From Lentzea aerocolonigenes (GTDB lineage: Bacteria > Actinomycetota > Actinomycetes > Mycobacteriales > Pseudonocardiaceae): 42,992 nt of DNA. Of this stretch, positions 33,245 through 41,577 are shown piece by piece (position 1 is the stretch's first letter; each line of letters opens with the position of its first letter). The position numbers and the translations under genes are program-made. Location of the stretch: the NCBI RefSeq assembly GCF_000955955.1, contig NZ_JYJG01000061.1, positions 1-42,992 on the forward strand, given 5' to 3'. The notes beneath the pieces are model-generated. The model had not been told where the DNA came from and made no database searches. It saw only the letters and a program-made list of their open reading frames with translations.

Positions 33245-34168
33245 CTAGCCCCGCAGCGTCGCGAGGTTCGCGCCGGTCAGACCGAGCACGGCCTGCGTCG
33301 TCGCGCGGGGAGCGGTGGCCTTGTTGAAGCCTGACGCGTCGAACACGATCGCGCCCGCCTCCGGTCCGGCGCAGACCTGCAGCGAATTCAGGTAGTTGCG
33401 TGCTTTCACGGCAGACTGACCGGTCAGCACCTGCGCGGCGAGGCCGGTGCTGTTGGCGTTCGAACCGCCCTGCGCGCTCGGGAATCCGCCGTCGGGCTGT
33501 TGCTTGGACCGCAACCATGCCAGCGCGTTCCCGGCCGGCCTGCCCTGCGCGCGAAGTGCTTGGACGACGATCGCGGTGGCGTCGACGTCGCTCACGCACG
33601 GTGAGGCTTCGAACGTGACGGGGAAACCGCCGTCGGGGCACTGCGATCCGGCGAGGAAAGAGGTCGCCTTGGTGTCCTTGAGCGCGAGGACCGCGTAGGA
33701 CTGGGTGAAGGCGTTGGAGAAGTCGCCGAACTGCGAGCGGTCGGAGTAGCGGCCGGACGGTGCCTGCAACGCCTTGAGCCCGGCGATCAGGTCGGTGCCA
33801 CCGAAGTCCGCTGGGTTCTTGCCCCGCACACGGGCCGCGACGACGAGCTTGGCGTGCGCACCCGCGTACGACTCGCCGTCGGTGCCCAGGTAGGCGCCCT
33901 GCACGTCCGGCTTGGCGAGCCACGCGATGGCGCGGTCCGAGTGGTCGCGGGCGTTCCTGGCGGCCGCGAAGGCGAAGATCGCGTCGATGGTCAGGCCCTG
34001 GTCCGGGTACTTCACGCCACCGAACTCGGTTTCGAAGCGCTCACCGTCGGCCATCTGTCCCGCGAGCCACCCGGTGGCTGCCTGGACGCGATGAGTGCCG
34101 GCCTGCGCGGGAACGGCCGTGGCCACGAGCGAGGCGCCGAGCGCGGCGGCGATGATCAGTTTCTGCAC
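33245..34168 (-). CDS. Secreted alpha/alpha-repeat protein (prenyltransferase/squalene-cyclase-like)
   Basis: 307 residues from GTG at 34168. Signal peptide VQKLIIAAALGASLVATAVPAQA with a likely cut after AQA. The mature part has repeats of the alpha/alpha toroid type: VQAATGWLAGQMADG, AIAWLAKPDVQGAYLG, LKALQAPSGRYSD, FLAGSQCPDGGFPVTF, ALAWLRSKQQPDGGFPS and YLNSLQVCAGPE. The QQPDGGFP-like QW motifs resemble terpene cyclases and prenyltransferase beta subunits, and also the secreted cobalamin-binding transcobalamin-like proteins. Without the DxDD catalytic motif, a cyclase role is unlikely; ligand or peptidoglycan binding outside the cell is more plausible. Confidence 0.75.
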   Translation of the reverse strand: MQKLIIAAALGASLVATAVPAQAGTHRVQAATGWLAGQMADGERFETEFGGVKYPDQGLTIDAIFAFAAARNARDHSDRAIAWLAKPDVQGAYLGTDGESYAGAHAKLVVAARVRGKNPADFGGTDLIAGLKALQAPSGRYSDRSQFGDFSNAFTQSYAVLALKDTKATSFLAGSQCPDGGFPVTFEASPCVSDVDATAIVVQALRAQGRPAGNALAWLRSKQQPDGGFPSAQGGSNANSTGLAAQVLTGQSAVKARNYLNSLQVCAGPEAGAIVFDASGFNKATAPRATTQAVLGLTGANLATLRG

Positions 34169-34225
34169 GTACCCGACCTTCTCATTCGCGGGCGCCGGAC
34201 CGACACGTTTTGCGAGACTCGTCGC

Positions 34226-34945
34226 ATGCGTCTCGCCCTGTCGCTGCTGCTGGTCCTGACCGCTTGCGCCACGACTCCCGCGGATCCGAAAGCGTTGCTG
34301 GACCAGTGGCTCGAGGTCGTCCGCAGGCAGGAGTCCGTGCGGTTCAACGTCGTGATCGAGGTCGAGGGCAACGACCCGCGCCGGCAGACGTACGCGGGCG
34401 TGCAGCACATCAACACCGGCGGCGGTGCGGTGGAGCAGAAGGACGTCACCGCGCACGCTGAGAGCCGGTGGGGCGCAACGGACTACCGCGCCGTGATCCT
34501 CGACCGCGACACCTACCTGCAGCACAACGAGCTGACGTTGCCCGCCGGCAAGTCGTTCGCGGTGCTCGAAACCCAGGGTGCGAGCTGGACGTGGAACTAC
34601 CTGACGAACCTGTCCCTGAACGAGCAGCAGTACGACCCCGGCAACGTGTTCGCCGACCTCGACCGCGGCACGCTCAGGCTGGTCGGACACGACGGCGACC
34701 GGTACGAGTTCAGCGCGGGCGGGGTGCCGCACTCCGGCGGATACACGCAGGGCGAGGTGCGGCTCGTCGTCGAGGTGGACGCGTCGGACCGCGTGATCAA
34801 GGCCGAGCGGACCGGGCCTTCGGTCGACCGGCAGCAGGAGCACCGCATCGCGTCGTACAGCCAGTGGGGCACAGCGCCGGACGTGCTGCGGCCCGCTGCC
34901 GAAACCGTTGCGAAACCGGCTGAGGTCGTGGTCCGCACGCGTTAG
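34226..34945 (+). CDS. Putative lipoprotein of LppX/LprG-like shape
   Basis: 239 residues, ATG at 34226. Short signal and lipobox LLVLTAC with Cys13. The mature part is mixed helix and strand: ALLDQWLEVVRRQESVRFNVVIEVEG, AVEQKDVTAHAESRWGATDYRAVIL, then a strand ladder with HNELTLPAGKSFAVLETQ and YEFSAGGVPHSGGYTQGEVRLVVEV. The order helix then curved antiparallel sheet is like the LppX_LprAFG or Lol-type lipid carriers, but the identity is not proven. It is divergent from the secreted repeat protein across 57 bp, and 9 bp upstream of the second DinB gene on the same strand. Confidence 0.65.
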   Translation: MRLALSLLLVLTACATTPADPKALLDQWLEVVRRQESVRFNVVIEVEGNDPRRQTYAGVQHINTGGGAVEQKDVTAHAESRWGATDYRAVILDRDTYLQHNELTLPAGKSFAVLETQGASWTWNYLTNLSLNEQQYDPGNVFADLDRGTLRLVGHDGDRYEFSAGGVPHSGGYTQGEVRLVVEVDASDRVIKAERTGPSVDRQQEHRIASYSQWGTAPDVLRPAAETVAKPAEVVVRTR

Positions 34946-34954
34946 TGTCGGGGA

Positions 34955-35521
34955 ATGATCGCCGCAGATCTCCAGCGCTACCTGCAGGAGTCACGTGACT
35001 CTGTTGTGTCCTCTTTGGACGGACTGGGCGAGTACGACGTGCGCCGCCCGCTCGTGCCCAGCGGCACCAACCTGCTCGGCCTGGTGAAGCACCTGATCGG
35101 CATCGAGCTCGGTTACCTCGTCTCCAGCGTGGGCCGTCCCGCGCCGCTGTTGCCGTGGGTCGAGGACAAGTCGGTGTGGGAGAACGGCGACCTGTGGGCC
35201 AAGCCGTCGGAAAGCCGCTCGTACCTCCTCGACCTGTACCGGGACGCCTGGCGCCGCACCGACGAGTCGATCGCCGTGCTGCCGTTGGACGCTCCGGCCT
35301 CGGTGCAGTGGTGGCCGGAGCACCGGCGCCAGACGACGTTCGGGCACCTGCTCGTGCGCGTCGTGGCCGAGACCGCGCAGCACGCGGGCCACTGCGACGT
35401 CGTGCGTGAGCTGATCGACGGACGCTCCAGCGCCGACAACCCAGAGGGCTACTACGACCTGGTCCTGAGCATGGCGAGCGCGCCGATCACCGGCCCCGGC
35501 ACGAGCAGCAAGAACGCGTAA
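34955..35521 (+). CDS. DinB/DUF664-family protein (second)
   Basis: 188 residues, ATG at 34955. DinB bundle: RYLQESRDSVVSSLDGLGEYDVRRP, LLGLVKHLIGIELGYLVSS, and a last helix with VRVVAETAQHAGHCDVVRELIDG that carries the metal-site His residues, closely similar to the first DinB gene. The pair in the window (32540 and 34955) may be paralogues. They may share a thiol or small-molecule substrate; role unknown. The last 70 bp overlap the convergent MFS gene. Confidence 0.85.
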   Translation: MIAADLQRYLQESRDSVVSSLDGLGEYDVRRPLVPSGTNLLGLVKHLIGIELGYLVSSVGRPAPLLPWVEDKSVWENGDLWAKPSESRSYLLDLYRDAWRRTDESIAVLPLDAPASVQWWPEHRRQTTFGHLLVRVVAETAQHAGHCDVVRELIDGRSSADNPEGYYDLVLSMASAPITGPGTSSKNA

Positions 35522-36579
35522 CGCCAGGTCGCGAGCTCGGCCAGCAGTGGCACGAGCTGGATGCTGACCACCGTCAGCCCGAACCCGACGGCGGTCAGCG
35601 CGGTGAGCGCCGTCCCGACGTAACGCGGGTCGGCGACCTCGCTCAACGACGCGCTGAACACCCCGGAGTCCGCGATCACCGCCGCGCCCCACACCGCGCA
35701 GAACGCGATCAGCAGCGGCGTGCCCCAGGCCAGCGGCGAGAGCAGGCAGCAGAGTCCGCTCACCGTGAGCGCCCCGACCGCGGCGGGCGCGCGGCCGAAC
35801 CGGTCCGCCGCCCAGCCGCCGACGAGGCAACCGGCGAACCCCGCCACGCCCATCGTCAGGAACACGGTGAGGCCTGTCCTGGTGTTGCTGCTCAGGAGGA
35901 ACGTCGGCAGCCACGTCCACAGCGCGTACAGCTCCCACATGTGCCCGAAGTAGCCGAGGTTCACCAGGCGCGGCTTGCGTTCGCGGAACATCTGCACGGC
36001 GTAGCGCGGGTTGAGCTGGGCGGTCGTGGCGGTGAGGAACGGTCCCGGCCGCACGAGCGTCAGTGCCGTGATCGCACCGAGGAACGCGATCGCGGCGGCG
36101 GCCACGAGCACTTCGCGCCACGGCAGCTGCCCGAAGACGTGGGGGAGCGCGCTGCCGAGCGTCAGCGCCCCGATCAGCACGCCCAGTGCTTTGCCGCGGT
36201 CTTTCGGCTCCGACCAGGACGCCATCAGCTTCATGCCGACGGGGTACACGCCGGCCAGCGCCACCCCGGTGAGGAACCGCAGCGGAATCGCGGCCGCGAG
36301 CCCGTCCACGGTGAGCCCGAGGATCAGGGTGAGGGTGGCACCGGCCGCCGCCGAGATGGCGAGCAGCAGGTGCGGGCGCACGCGGTCGGCCAGGTTGAGC
36401 ACGGTCGCGCCCACCGCGCCCGTGACGAACCCGAGCTGCACCGACGCCGTCAGCCACACCGCCGCACCTGCGCTGATGCCCCACTCGGTGCGCAGCGACG
36501 GCACCACCGCGGACATCGAGAACCACACGGCCAGGCCGAGGACCTGGACGCCCGCGATGGCCGCCCGCTGGATCAGCAC
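35452..36579 (-). CDS. Major facilitator superfamily transporter
   Basis: 375 residues from GTG at 36579. About eleven membrane segments; first VQVLGLAVWFSMSAVVPSL. The A-loop motif of MFS (GGWAADRFGRAP) is in the second half, and LNLADRVRPHLLL with LTGVALAGVYPVGMKLMASW in the first half. The family resembles nitrate/cyanate and metabolite exporters such as CynX-like, but the substrate is unclear. The last 70 bp lie within the DinB gene on the other strand. Confidence 0.82.
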   Translation of the reverse strand: MLIQRAAIAGVQVLGLAVWFSMSAVVPSLRTEWGISAGAAVWLTASVQLGFVTGAVGATVLNLADRVRPHLLLAISAAAGATLTLILGLTVDGLAAAIPLRFLTGVALAGVYPVGMKLMASWSEPKDRGKALGVLIGALTLGSALPHVFGQLPWREVLVAAAAIAFLGAITALTLVRPGPFLTATTAQLNPRYAVQMFRERKPRLVNLGYFGHMWELYALWTWLPTFLLSSNTRTGLTVFLTMGVAGFAGCLVGGWAADRFGRAPAAVGALTVSGLCCLLSPLAWGTPLLIAFCAVWGAAVIADSGVFSASLSEVADPRYVGTALTALTAVGFGLTVVSIQLVPLLAELATWRYAFLLLVPGPVIGALAMLRTRS

Positions 36580-36651
36580 GCCGCGCCTCCTTCACTCACA
36601 CGGGTGAAGCTTGTCCGGTTTCACGCTCGGGCTCGTCTGTTGGATGTCCGG

Positions 36652-36667
36652 AAAGCATGGTCATCTT
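36652..36667. repeat. Shared 16-bp element, copy 2
   Basis: Identical to 15723-15738. Here it follows TCTGTTGGATGTCCGG and precedes CGCCGCGCAAAC. On the minus strand an open frame reads KMTML across it, and copy 1 also reads KMTML, but no gene is supported for either. Confidence 0.7.
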
Positions 36668-36805
36668 CGCCGCGCAAACAAGGAAGCGCGCTGGGGGCGT
36701 CAATGTTCCACCTGCAAGCCGCTCGGCTCGGGTGGTGAGGAGCACGCCGGCCGCCCGGCTCGCCATCAGCACACTGGCAGACTGGCTCGCGATCGGCATG
36801 CTCGG

Positions 36806-36951
36806 ACGAGGAGCAGATTCTTGAGGTCTTCGACGAGCGTGTCCGCGATGTTCTCCAGCCCGCCGACCGCGAGTGGCGGACTACCTCGGCGAGCCCGTGC
36901 TGCCGATCGTCCGCGAGCTGGAGGCCGACCTTGTCGAAAGTAAGGTCTGAT
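36806..36951 (+). pseudogene. Frameshifted gene remnant
   Basis: Frame 2 encodes DEEQILEVFDERVRDVL then PADREW; after about 36879 a different frame encodes DYLGEPVLPIVRELEADL and VESKV with a TGA at 36949-36951. The amphipathic, acidic character and sharp frame change suggest a decayed gene end, but the family is not recognised and chance cannot be excluded. Confidence 0.35.
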
Positions 36952-37003
36952 CGGTTCCGATCGGCAGAGGTGCGCGAGCCGCGATCTTCGTAGCTTCGGC
37001 CGG

Positions 37004-37480
37004 GTGACCTGGCTTGTGATCGGCACCGACGCGGTGCTGGGTGTGTTCGTCCTGATGTTCGGCTGGCTGGTTCTGCGGCACCGGCTGCGCGGCTTCCTCG
37101 CGGGCGCTGGTGTGGTGGTGGCGTACGCGGTGAGCGAGCTCATCAAGTTCGTGGTGCAGGAGGAACGGCCCTGTCGCACGGCTTCGTCGATCGCGGAGTG
37201 TCCCGCGCCGGGCGACTGGTCGTTCCCCAGCAACCATTCGGTGATCGCCGGGGCGTCCGCGATGGCGATCTGGTCGCTGCACAAAGCGCTCGGCTGGGTG
37301 GCGGCGGTCTGCGCGGTGGCCGCGGCGGCTTCGCGGGTGGTCGTCGGTGTCCACTATGTACACGACGTCGCGGCCGGGCTGCTGCTCGGAGTGCTGGTCT
37401 CGTGGGGGATTGCGGCTCTGTTGAAGAAGAAGCGGAGCAACGAGGACGCGCCGACCGTGGTGCTGCAACGACTGCGATGA
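37004..37480 (+). CDS. PAP2-superfamily phosphatase
   Basis: 158 residues from GTG at 37004. Three phosphatase motifs: KFVVQEERPCR (K-x6-RP), WSFPSNHSVIAG (PSNH) and SRVVVGVHYVHDVAAG (SR-x5-H-x3-D), between five membrane helices. PAP2 enzymes remove phosphate from undecaprenyl diphosphate or phosphatidate on the outer membrane face. It is the first gene of a three-gene operon with a histidine kinase and a response regulator; the stop overlaps the kinase ATG. The layout suggests that the enzyme and the sensor deal with the same envelope signal. Confidence 0.9.
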   Translation: MTWLVIGTDAVLGVFVLMFGWLVLRHRLRGFLAGAGVVVAYAVSELIKFVVQEERPCRTASSIAECPAPGDWSFPSNHSVIAGASAMAIWSLHKALGWVAAVCAVAAAASRVVVGVHYVHDVAAGLLLGVLVSWGIAALLKKKRSNEDAPTVVLQRLR

Positions 37481-38955
37481 TGGGTGCCGTGTGGGCTCGG
37501 CTGATCCTGTGGGTGTGCGCGGCGTCGTTGGTGGTGGCCGCGGCGGCCACGTCGCGGCCAGGGCGGCTCGCGATCTGGGAGGTCGTGCTCTACCTGGCTG
37601 TGCTCGCGGTGGCCTTCGTCGTCGTGCGGAAACGGCCGGCGGTGGCACTCGGGCTCGCGCTCGGGGCCTGGCTGGTCTGCTACCTCGTGCGCGTCGAGTT
37701 CGACAGCGCCACCGGGGTGATCGCGCTGGCACCCGCGCTCGCGATCACCAGCTTCCTGGCCGGACGCCACGCGAAAGACCCCAGGGCCACCGCGATCGCG
37801 CTCACGATCGCCGAGGTCGCCGGTGTCGTCGTCGCACTGACCGAGCGCGGCGGGTCGGACACCGCGCTCGCCGTCACGTCCGGCATCGGTGTGCTCGGCG
37901 TGGTGCCGTGGGCGTTCGGGCGGTTCCGCCGCAGGTATGCCGAGCTCCAGGAAGTGGGCTGGGAGCACGCCACCCTCCTCGAACGCGACGCCGACAACGC
38001 CCGCAACGCCGAACGTGCCCGCCTGGCAGGAGAAATGCACGACCTGGTCGGCCACGAACTGGCACGGGCCGCGCTCCTGGTCGGAGCGCTCGAACTGGAA
38101 CCGGCGCTCACCGCCCAGCAACGCGAAGCCGCCAAGACCGCGCGAGCGAGCGTGACCGCAGCGGCGGAACGGCTCGCCGACGTCATGCAGGTGCTGAGAG
38201 CGGACGAGGACGAACCCGTGGCGACGATCGAAGAAGTCGTCCAGCGCAGCGGCCTCGACGTCGAGCTGATCAACAAACGCATCACGGCAATCGACGGCAT
38301 CATCGCCAGAACCGTGCACCGGGTCGCCGCGGAAGCGCTGACGAACGTGATCAAGCACGCTCCCGGCGCGAAGATCACCGTCGAGCTGAGGCAGAACCTG
38401 GAGCTGCGCATCACCAACGGACCGGCCCCGAAACCACCCGCCGTCGGCAGCGGCAAGGGGCTGGTGGGCCTCGCGGAACGCGTCGCGCTCGTCGGCGGCA
38501 GGTTCGACGCCGGGCCGAAGGACGGCGGGTTCGAGGTCAGGGCGAAGCTCCCGGAACGCCCGCTGCCCCGCACCACGCCGACCCACGTCAGACGGGAAAG
38601 CACCGAAGCGGAGATCAGGAAGAGCGCCCGCAGAACCGTCCTGATCACATCCGCGGTCTGCGCGGCGATCGCGATCGGCGTGCCCGGCTACATGGTGTTC
38701 GACGCGGTCACCTCGGTTCTGACACCGCAACAGTTCGCGCAGGCCCGGCTCGACACGGCCGAGGACGACCTCGACCTCCCGCTGCGCACCCGCGTCGACA
38801 ACCCGCTCGGCGTCACCGCGCCGAAGAACGCGGAGTGCCGGTACTACTCCACGCACGCCAACCCGTTCGACCACGCCCGCCACGACCTCTACCGGCTGTG
38901 CTTCCGGGAAGATCGGTTGACGCACAAGGAGTTGCTGGTCAGGAGGTCCGGGTGA
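37477..38955 (+). CDS. Histidine kinase with a C-terminal membrane anchor and exported tail
   Basis: 492 residues, ATG at 37477 (or the next ATG). N-terminal half with six hydrophobic segments (WVCAASLVVAAAATS to LAVTSGIGVLGVVPWAF). Then HisKA_3 with AGEMHDLVGHELAR (H188), HATPase with N box EALTNVIKHAPG and GSGKGLVGLAERVALVGG. Unusually, the protein goes on after the ATPase domain: a cytoplasmic linker, a single hydrophobic segment (VLITSAVCAAIAIGVPGYMVF, about 385-405) and ~85 residues that would be outside the cell, with two Cys (AECRYYSTHA and YRLCFRED) that could form a disulfide. The tail could sense an extracellular signal. Length and frame are secure as it couples to the regulator by a 4-nt overlap. 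Confidence 0.88.
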   Translation: MMGAVWARLILWVCAASLVVAAAATSRPGRLAIWEVVLYLAVLAVAFVVVRKRPAVALGLALGAWLVCYLVRVEFDSATGVIALAPALAITSFLAGRHAKDPRATAIALTIAEVAGVVVALTERGGSDTALAVTSGIGVLGVVPWAFGRFRRRYAELQEVGWEHATLLERDADNARNAERARLAGEMHDLVGHELARAALLVGALELEPALTAQQREAAKTARASVTAAAERLADVMQVLRADEDEPVATIEEVVQRSGLDVELINKRITAIDGIIARTVHRVAAEALTNVIKHAPGAKITVELRQNLELRITNGPAPKPPAVGSGKGLVGLAERVALVGGRFDAGPKDGGFEVRAKLPERPLPRTTPTHVRRESTEAEIRKSARRTVLITSAVCAAIAIGVPGYMVFDAVTSVLTPQQFAQARLDTAEDDLDLPLRTRVDNPLGVTAPKNAECRYYSTHANPFDHARHDLYRLCFREDRLTHKELLVRRSG

Positions 38956-39599
38956 TCAGGGTGGTGCTCGCGGACGACGAGCCCGTGGTCAGGTTCGGCG
39001 TGAAGGCGGTGCTGGCCACCGCGCGGGACATCGAGGTCGTCGCGGAGGCGGAGAACGGCAGCGAGGCCGTCGATCTGGTCGCGAGACACCGGCCGGACGT
39101 CGCCGTGCTCGACATCCGGATGCCCCGCCTCGACGGGCTCGACGCGGCCGGCCACATCCGCGAGCGCCACCCCGACACGAAAACGCTGGTGCTCACGACG
39201 TTCGCGGACGACGCCTACATCAGCCGGGCGCTCGGGGAGGGGGCGGCGGGGTTCGTGCTGAAGACCGGTGACCCGCAGGAGATCATCGCCGGAGTCCGCG
39301 CCGTCGCAACTGGTGCCGCGTACCTGTCTCCTTTGGTGGCCAGGAGAGTCGTTGATCAACTCTCCAGAGCACATCCGCGACCCGCTGCCACGCAACGGAT
39401 CGCGGCGTTGACGGCACGCGAGCGCGAGGTGCTCGGGCTGGTCGGCGCGGGCCTCTCGAACGCGGAGATCGCAGCTCGGATCCACGTCGTCGAGGGAACC
39501 GTAAAAGTGTACGTAAGTACCATTTTGAGGCAGCTCGGCGTGCGCAACCGCGTTCAGGCCGCGATCATCGCGCACGAGTCCGGGATCATCCCCAGCTGA
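38952..39599 (+). CDS. NarL/FixJ response regulator (second system)
   Basis: 215 residues, GTG at 38952 overlapping the kinase TGA. Receiver with D8/D9, phospho-acceptor D54 in VLDIRMP and Lys in FVLKTGDP; LuxR helix-turn-helix LTAREREVLGLVGAGLSNAEIAARIHVVEGTVKVYVSTILRQLGV. It is the cognate partner of the kinase and probably controls this operon. It ends 162 bp before queC, which has its own promoter. Confidence 0.92.
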   Translation: MIRVVLADDEPVVRFGVKAVLATARDIEVVAEAENGSEAVDLVARHRPDVAVLDIRMPRLDGLDAAGHIRERHPDTKTLVLTTFADDAYISRALGEGAAGFVLKTGDPQEIIAGVRAVATGAAYLSPLVARRVVDQLSRAHPRPAATQRIAALTAREREVLGLVGAGLSNAEIAARIHVVEGTVKVYVSTILRQLGVRNRVQAAIIAHESGIIPS

Positions 39600-39638
39600 A
39601 ACGCGAACACTCGCGTATCAACGATCGCAATTCAGGTG

Positions 39639-39668
39639 TTGACGGCCCGAATTCCGGCGCTCTACGTT
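39639..39668 (+). promoter_or_regulatory. Probable promoter of the preQ0 operon
   Basis: TTGACG (39639-39644) and TACGTT (39663-39668) are spaced by 18 bp, 94 bp before queC. The leader downstream is pyrimidine-rich in parts and has no obvious preQ1 aptamer pattern. Confidence 0.5.
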
Positions 39669-39761
39669 TGAGGCCAATCGGATTTCTTCCGCCGGGCATC
39701 CGGTCGCCTTTTTCCCCTGCTTCGACCGTGCATTGACACAGCCTGAAAAGGTGATGATCAC

Positions 39762-40460
39762 ATGAACACGCCCGCAATCGTTCTGCTGAGCGGCGGCCTC
39801 GATTCCACCACGACGCTCGCCATCGCGAAACAGCGAGGATTCCTCCCGTACGCGCTGAGCTTCAGCTACGGCCAGCGGCACAGCGTCGAGCTCGAGGCCG
39901 CCAGGCGGGTCGCCGAACAGGCGGGCGTGGCGCGGCACATCGTCGCCGACATCGACCTGCGGGTGTTCGGCGGTTCGGCGCTGACCGACGACATCGCCGT
40001 GCCCAAGGGGCGTGACGAGGAGCAGATGGCCGGCGAGATCCCGCCGACCTACGTGCCCGGCCGCAACACCATCTTCCTGTCGTTCGCGCTGGCATATGCC
40101 GAGGTCGTGGGCGCGCGGGACGTCTTCACCGGGGTCAACGCCGTCGACTACAGCGGCTACCCGGACTGCCGCCCCGAGTACATCGAGGCCTACGAGGCGA
40201 TGGCCAACCTCGCCACGAAGTCGGCCGTCGAAGGCGACGGACGGATCCGCGTGCACGCGCCGTTGATCGACATGACCAAGGCCGACATCATCCGCAAGGG
40301 CATCGAGCTCGGCGTCGACTACTCGCTCACGACCAGCTGTTACGACCCGACCGACGACGGCGTCTCGTGCGGCACGTGCGACACGTGTGTGCTGCGTTTG
40401 AAGGGATTCCACGAGGCGGGTGTCGCCGACCCCGTGCGCTACCTGGCAGTGCCGGCATGA
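39762..40460 (+). CDS. queC: 7-cyano-7-deazaguanine synthase QueC
   Basis: 232 residues, ATG at 39762 with AAAAGGTGA upstream. PP-loop SGGLDST at 10-16 and the zinc Cys set C193, C203, C206, C209 (SCGTCDTC). Also [14 protein letters not shown] and [17 protein letters not shown] as in QueC. It converts 7-carboxy-7-deazaguanine to preQ0 using ATP and ammonia. First gene of the operon; overlaps queE by 4 nt. Confidence 0.97.
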   Translation: MNTPAIVLLSGGLDSTTTLAIAKQRGFLPYALSFSYGQRHSVELEAARRVAEQAGVARHIVADIDLRVFGGSALTDDIAVPKGRDEEQMAGEIPPTYVPGRNTIFLSFALAYAEVVGARDVFTGVNAVDYSGYPDCRPEYIEAYEAMANLATKSAVEGDGRIRVHAPLIDMTKADIIRKGIELGVDYSLTTSCYDPTDDGVSCGTCDTCVLRLKGFHEAGVADPVRYLAVPA

Positions 40461-41092
40461 CGTACTTCGTGAAAGAAATCTTCTACACGCTGCAGGGGGA
40501 GGGCCGGCACGCCGGCCGTCCTGCTGTGTTCTGCCGATTCTCCCGGTGCAACCTGTGGACAGGTCTGGAGAAGGACCGTCATCGCGCGGTCTGTCAATTC
40601 TGCGACACGGATTTCGTGGGCGCCGACGGCATCAACGGCGGAAAGTTCACAACGGCCGAGGAATTGGCGAATGCCGTCGCGAACGTCTGGGAAGGCGACA
40701 CGGACGAGGAGCGGTTCGTCGTCTGCACCGGCGGCGAACCGCTGCTGCAGCTCGACATCGCGGCCATCGACGCGTTGCACGACCGCGGTTTCGAGATCTC
40801 CGTGGAGACCAACGGCACGCAGGTCCCGCCGCCGGGCATCGACTGGCTGTGCGTCAGCCCGAAGCTCGGTTCCACGCTCGTCGCGACCAGCGGCCACGAG
40901 CTGAAGCTGGTCTTCCCCCAGGTGGACGGCGAACCCGAACGGTTCGAGCACCTGCGGTTCGAGTCGTTCCGGCTGCAGCCGATGGACGGCCCGGACGTCG
41001 CCGCCAACACCGCGGCCGCGATCGCCTACTGCAAGCGCAACCCGAAGTGGAGCCTGTCCGTGCAGACCCACAAGTACCTGGGCATCGCATGA
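40457..41092 (+). CDS. queE: 7-carboxy-7-deazaguanine synthase QueE (radical SAM)
   Basis: 211 residues. Radical SAM cluster with C31, C46 and C49 (CxxxxxxxxxxxxxxCxxC, the QueE spacing), [20 protein letters not shown] before it, the [12 protein letters not shown] motif, and SVETNGTQ. Makes the carboxy-deazaguanine ring from carboxytetrahydropterin. Overlaps queC and queD by 4 nt each. Confidence 0.96.
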   Translation: MTYFVKEIFYTLQGEGRHAGRPAVFCRFSRCNLWTGLEKDRHRAVCQFCDTDFVGADGINGGKFTTAEELANAVANVWEGDTDEERFVVCTGGEPLLQLDIAAIDALHDRGFEISVETNGTQVPPPGIDWLCVSPKLGSTLVATSGHELKLVFPQVDGEPERFEHLRFESFRLQPMDGPDVAANTAAAIAYCKRNPKWSLSVQTHKYLGIA

Positions 41093-41577
41093 GCGCCCAC
41101 TCGGTGTCCGTGCGGCACAACTTCGAGACGGCGCACCGGCTGCCGCACCTGGCCGGCAAGTGCGTGAACCTGCACGGCCACTCGTGGTGGATGGAGGCCG
41201 AGGTGTCCGCGCCGGCCCTGCACGCCGGGGCCGTCGTCGAGTTCGGCGCGCTGAAAGCCCGTGTGCGCGAGTGGATCGACGTCCACCTCGACCACGGCGC
41301 GATGCTCGGCGCCGACGATCCGCTGGTGAACGTGCTGGCCGAGCACAAGAGCAAGGTCTACCGCTTCGGAGCTCAAGATCCGGAACCAGCCGAGCAACTC
41401 GCGCACGGTCTCGCCCATCCCACCGTCGAGGCCGTCGCCGAGCTCCTCGCCCGCGTCGTCGAGGACGCCCTGCGCTCCCTGCCGGCCGCACCCGGCGCGC
41501 GCGTCGCCGAGGTGACGGTCCGCGAGACGCACGTGAACTCGGCCTCGTGGCGTTCGACCGAAAAGGACTCCTCATGA
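41089..41577 (+). CDS. queD: 6-carboxytetrahydropterin synthase QueD, canonical
   Basis: 162 residues. Canonical T-fold with all key residues: His16 (ETAHRL), catalytic Cys25 (AGKCVNLHGHSWW) and zinc His29/His31; the last part has VRETHVNS with Glu. It has an insertion around 85-115 (EHKSKVYRFGAQDPEPAEQ) compared with the usual ~120 residues, seen in some actinobacterial QueD. It converts dihydroneopterin triphosphate to carboxytetrahydropterin. Unlike the T-fold gene at 24.4 kb it keeps the zinc site, which makes it a good internal control. Confidence 0.95.
   Translation: MSAHSVSVRHNFETAHRLPHLAGKCVNLHGHSWWMEAEVSAPALHAGAVVEFGALKARVREWIDVHLDHGAMLGADDPLVNVLAEHKSKVYRFGAQDPEPAEQLAHGLAHPTVEAVAELLARVVEDALRSLPAAPGARVAEVTVRETHVNSASWRSTEKDSS

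Larger units (their letters stand above)
36580..37003. other. 424-bp stretch with the shared element and broken coding text
   Basis: No intact gene. It holds copy 2 of the shared 16-bp element (36652-36667) and a frameshifted coding remnant (about 36806-36951). The final 50 bp would contain the promoter of the PAP2 operon. Confidence 0.5.

Noticed and set aside
39600..39761. preQ1 riboswitch before queC
   Set aside because: No pattern of the short pseudoknot aptamer (C-rich loop and A-rich tail next to the ribosome site) is visible and the genes make preQ0, not preQ1.
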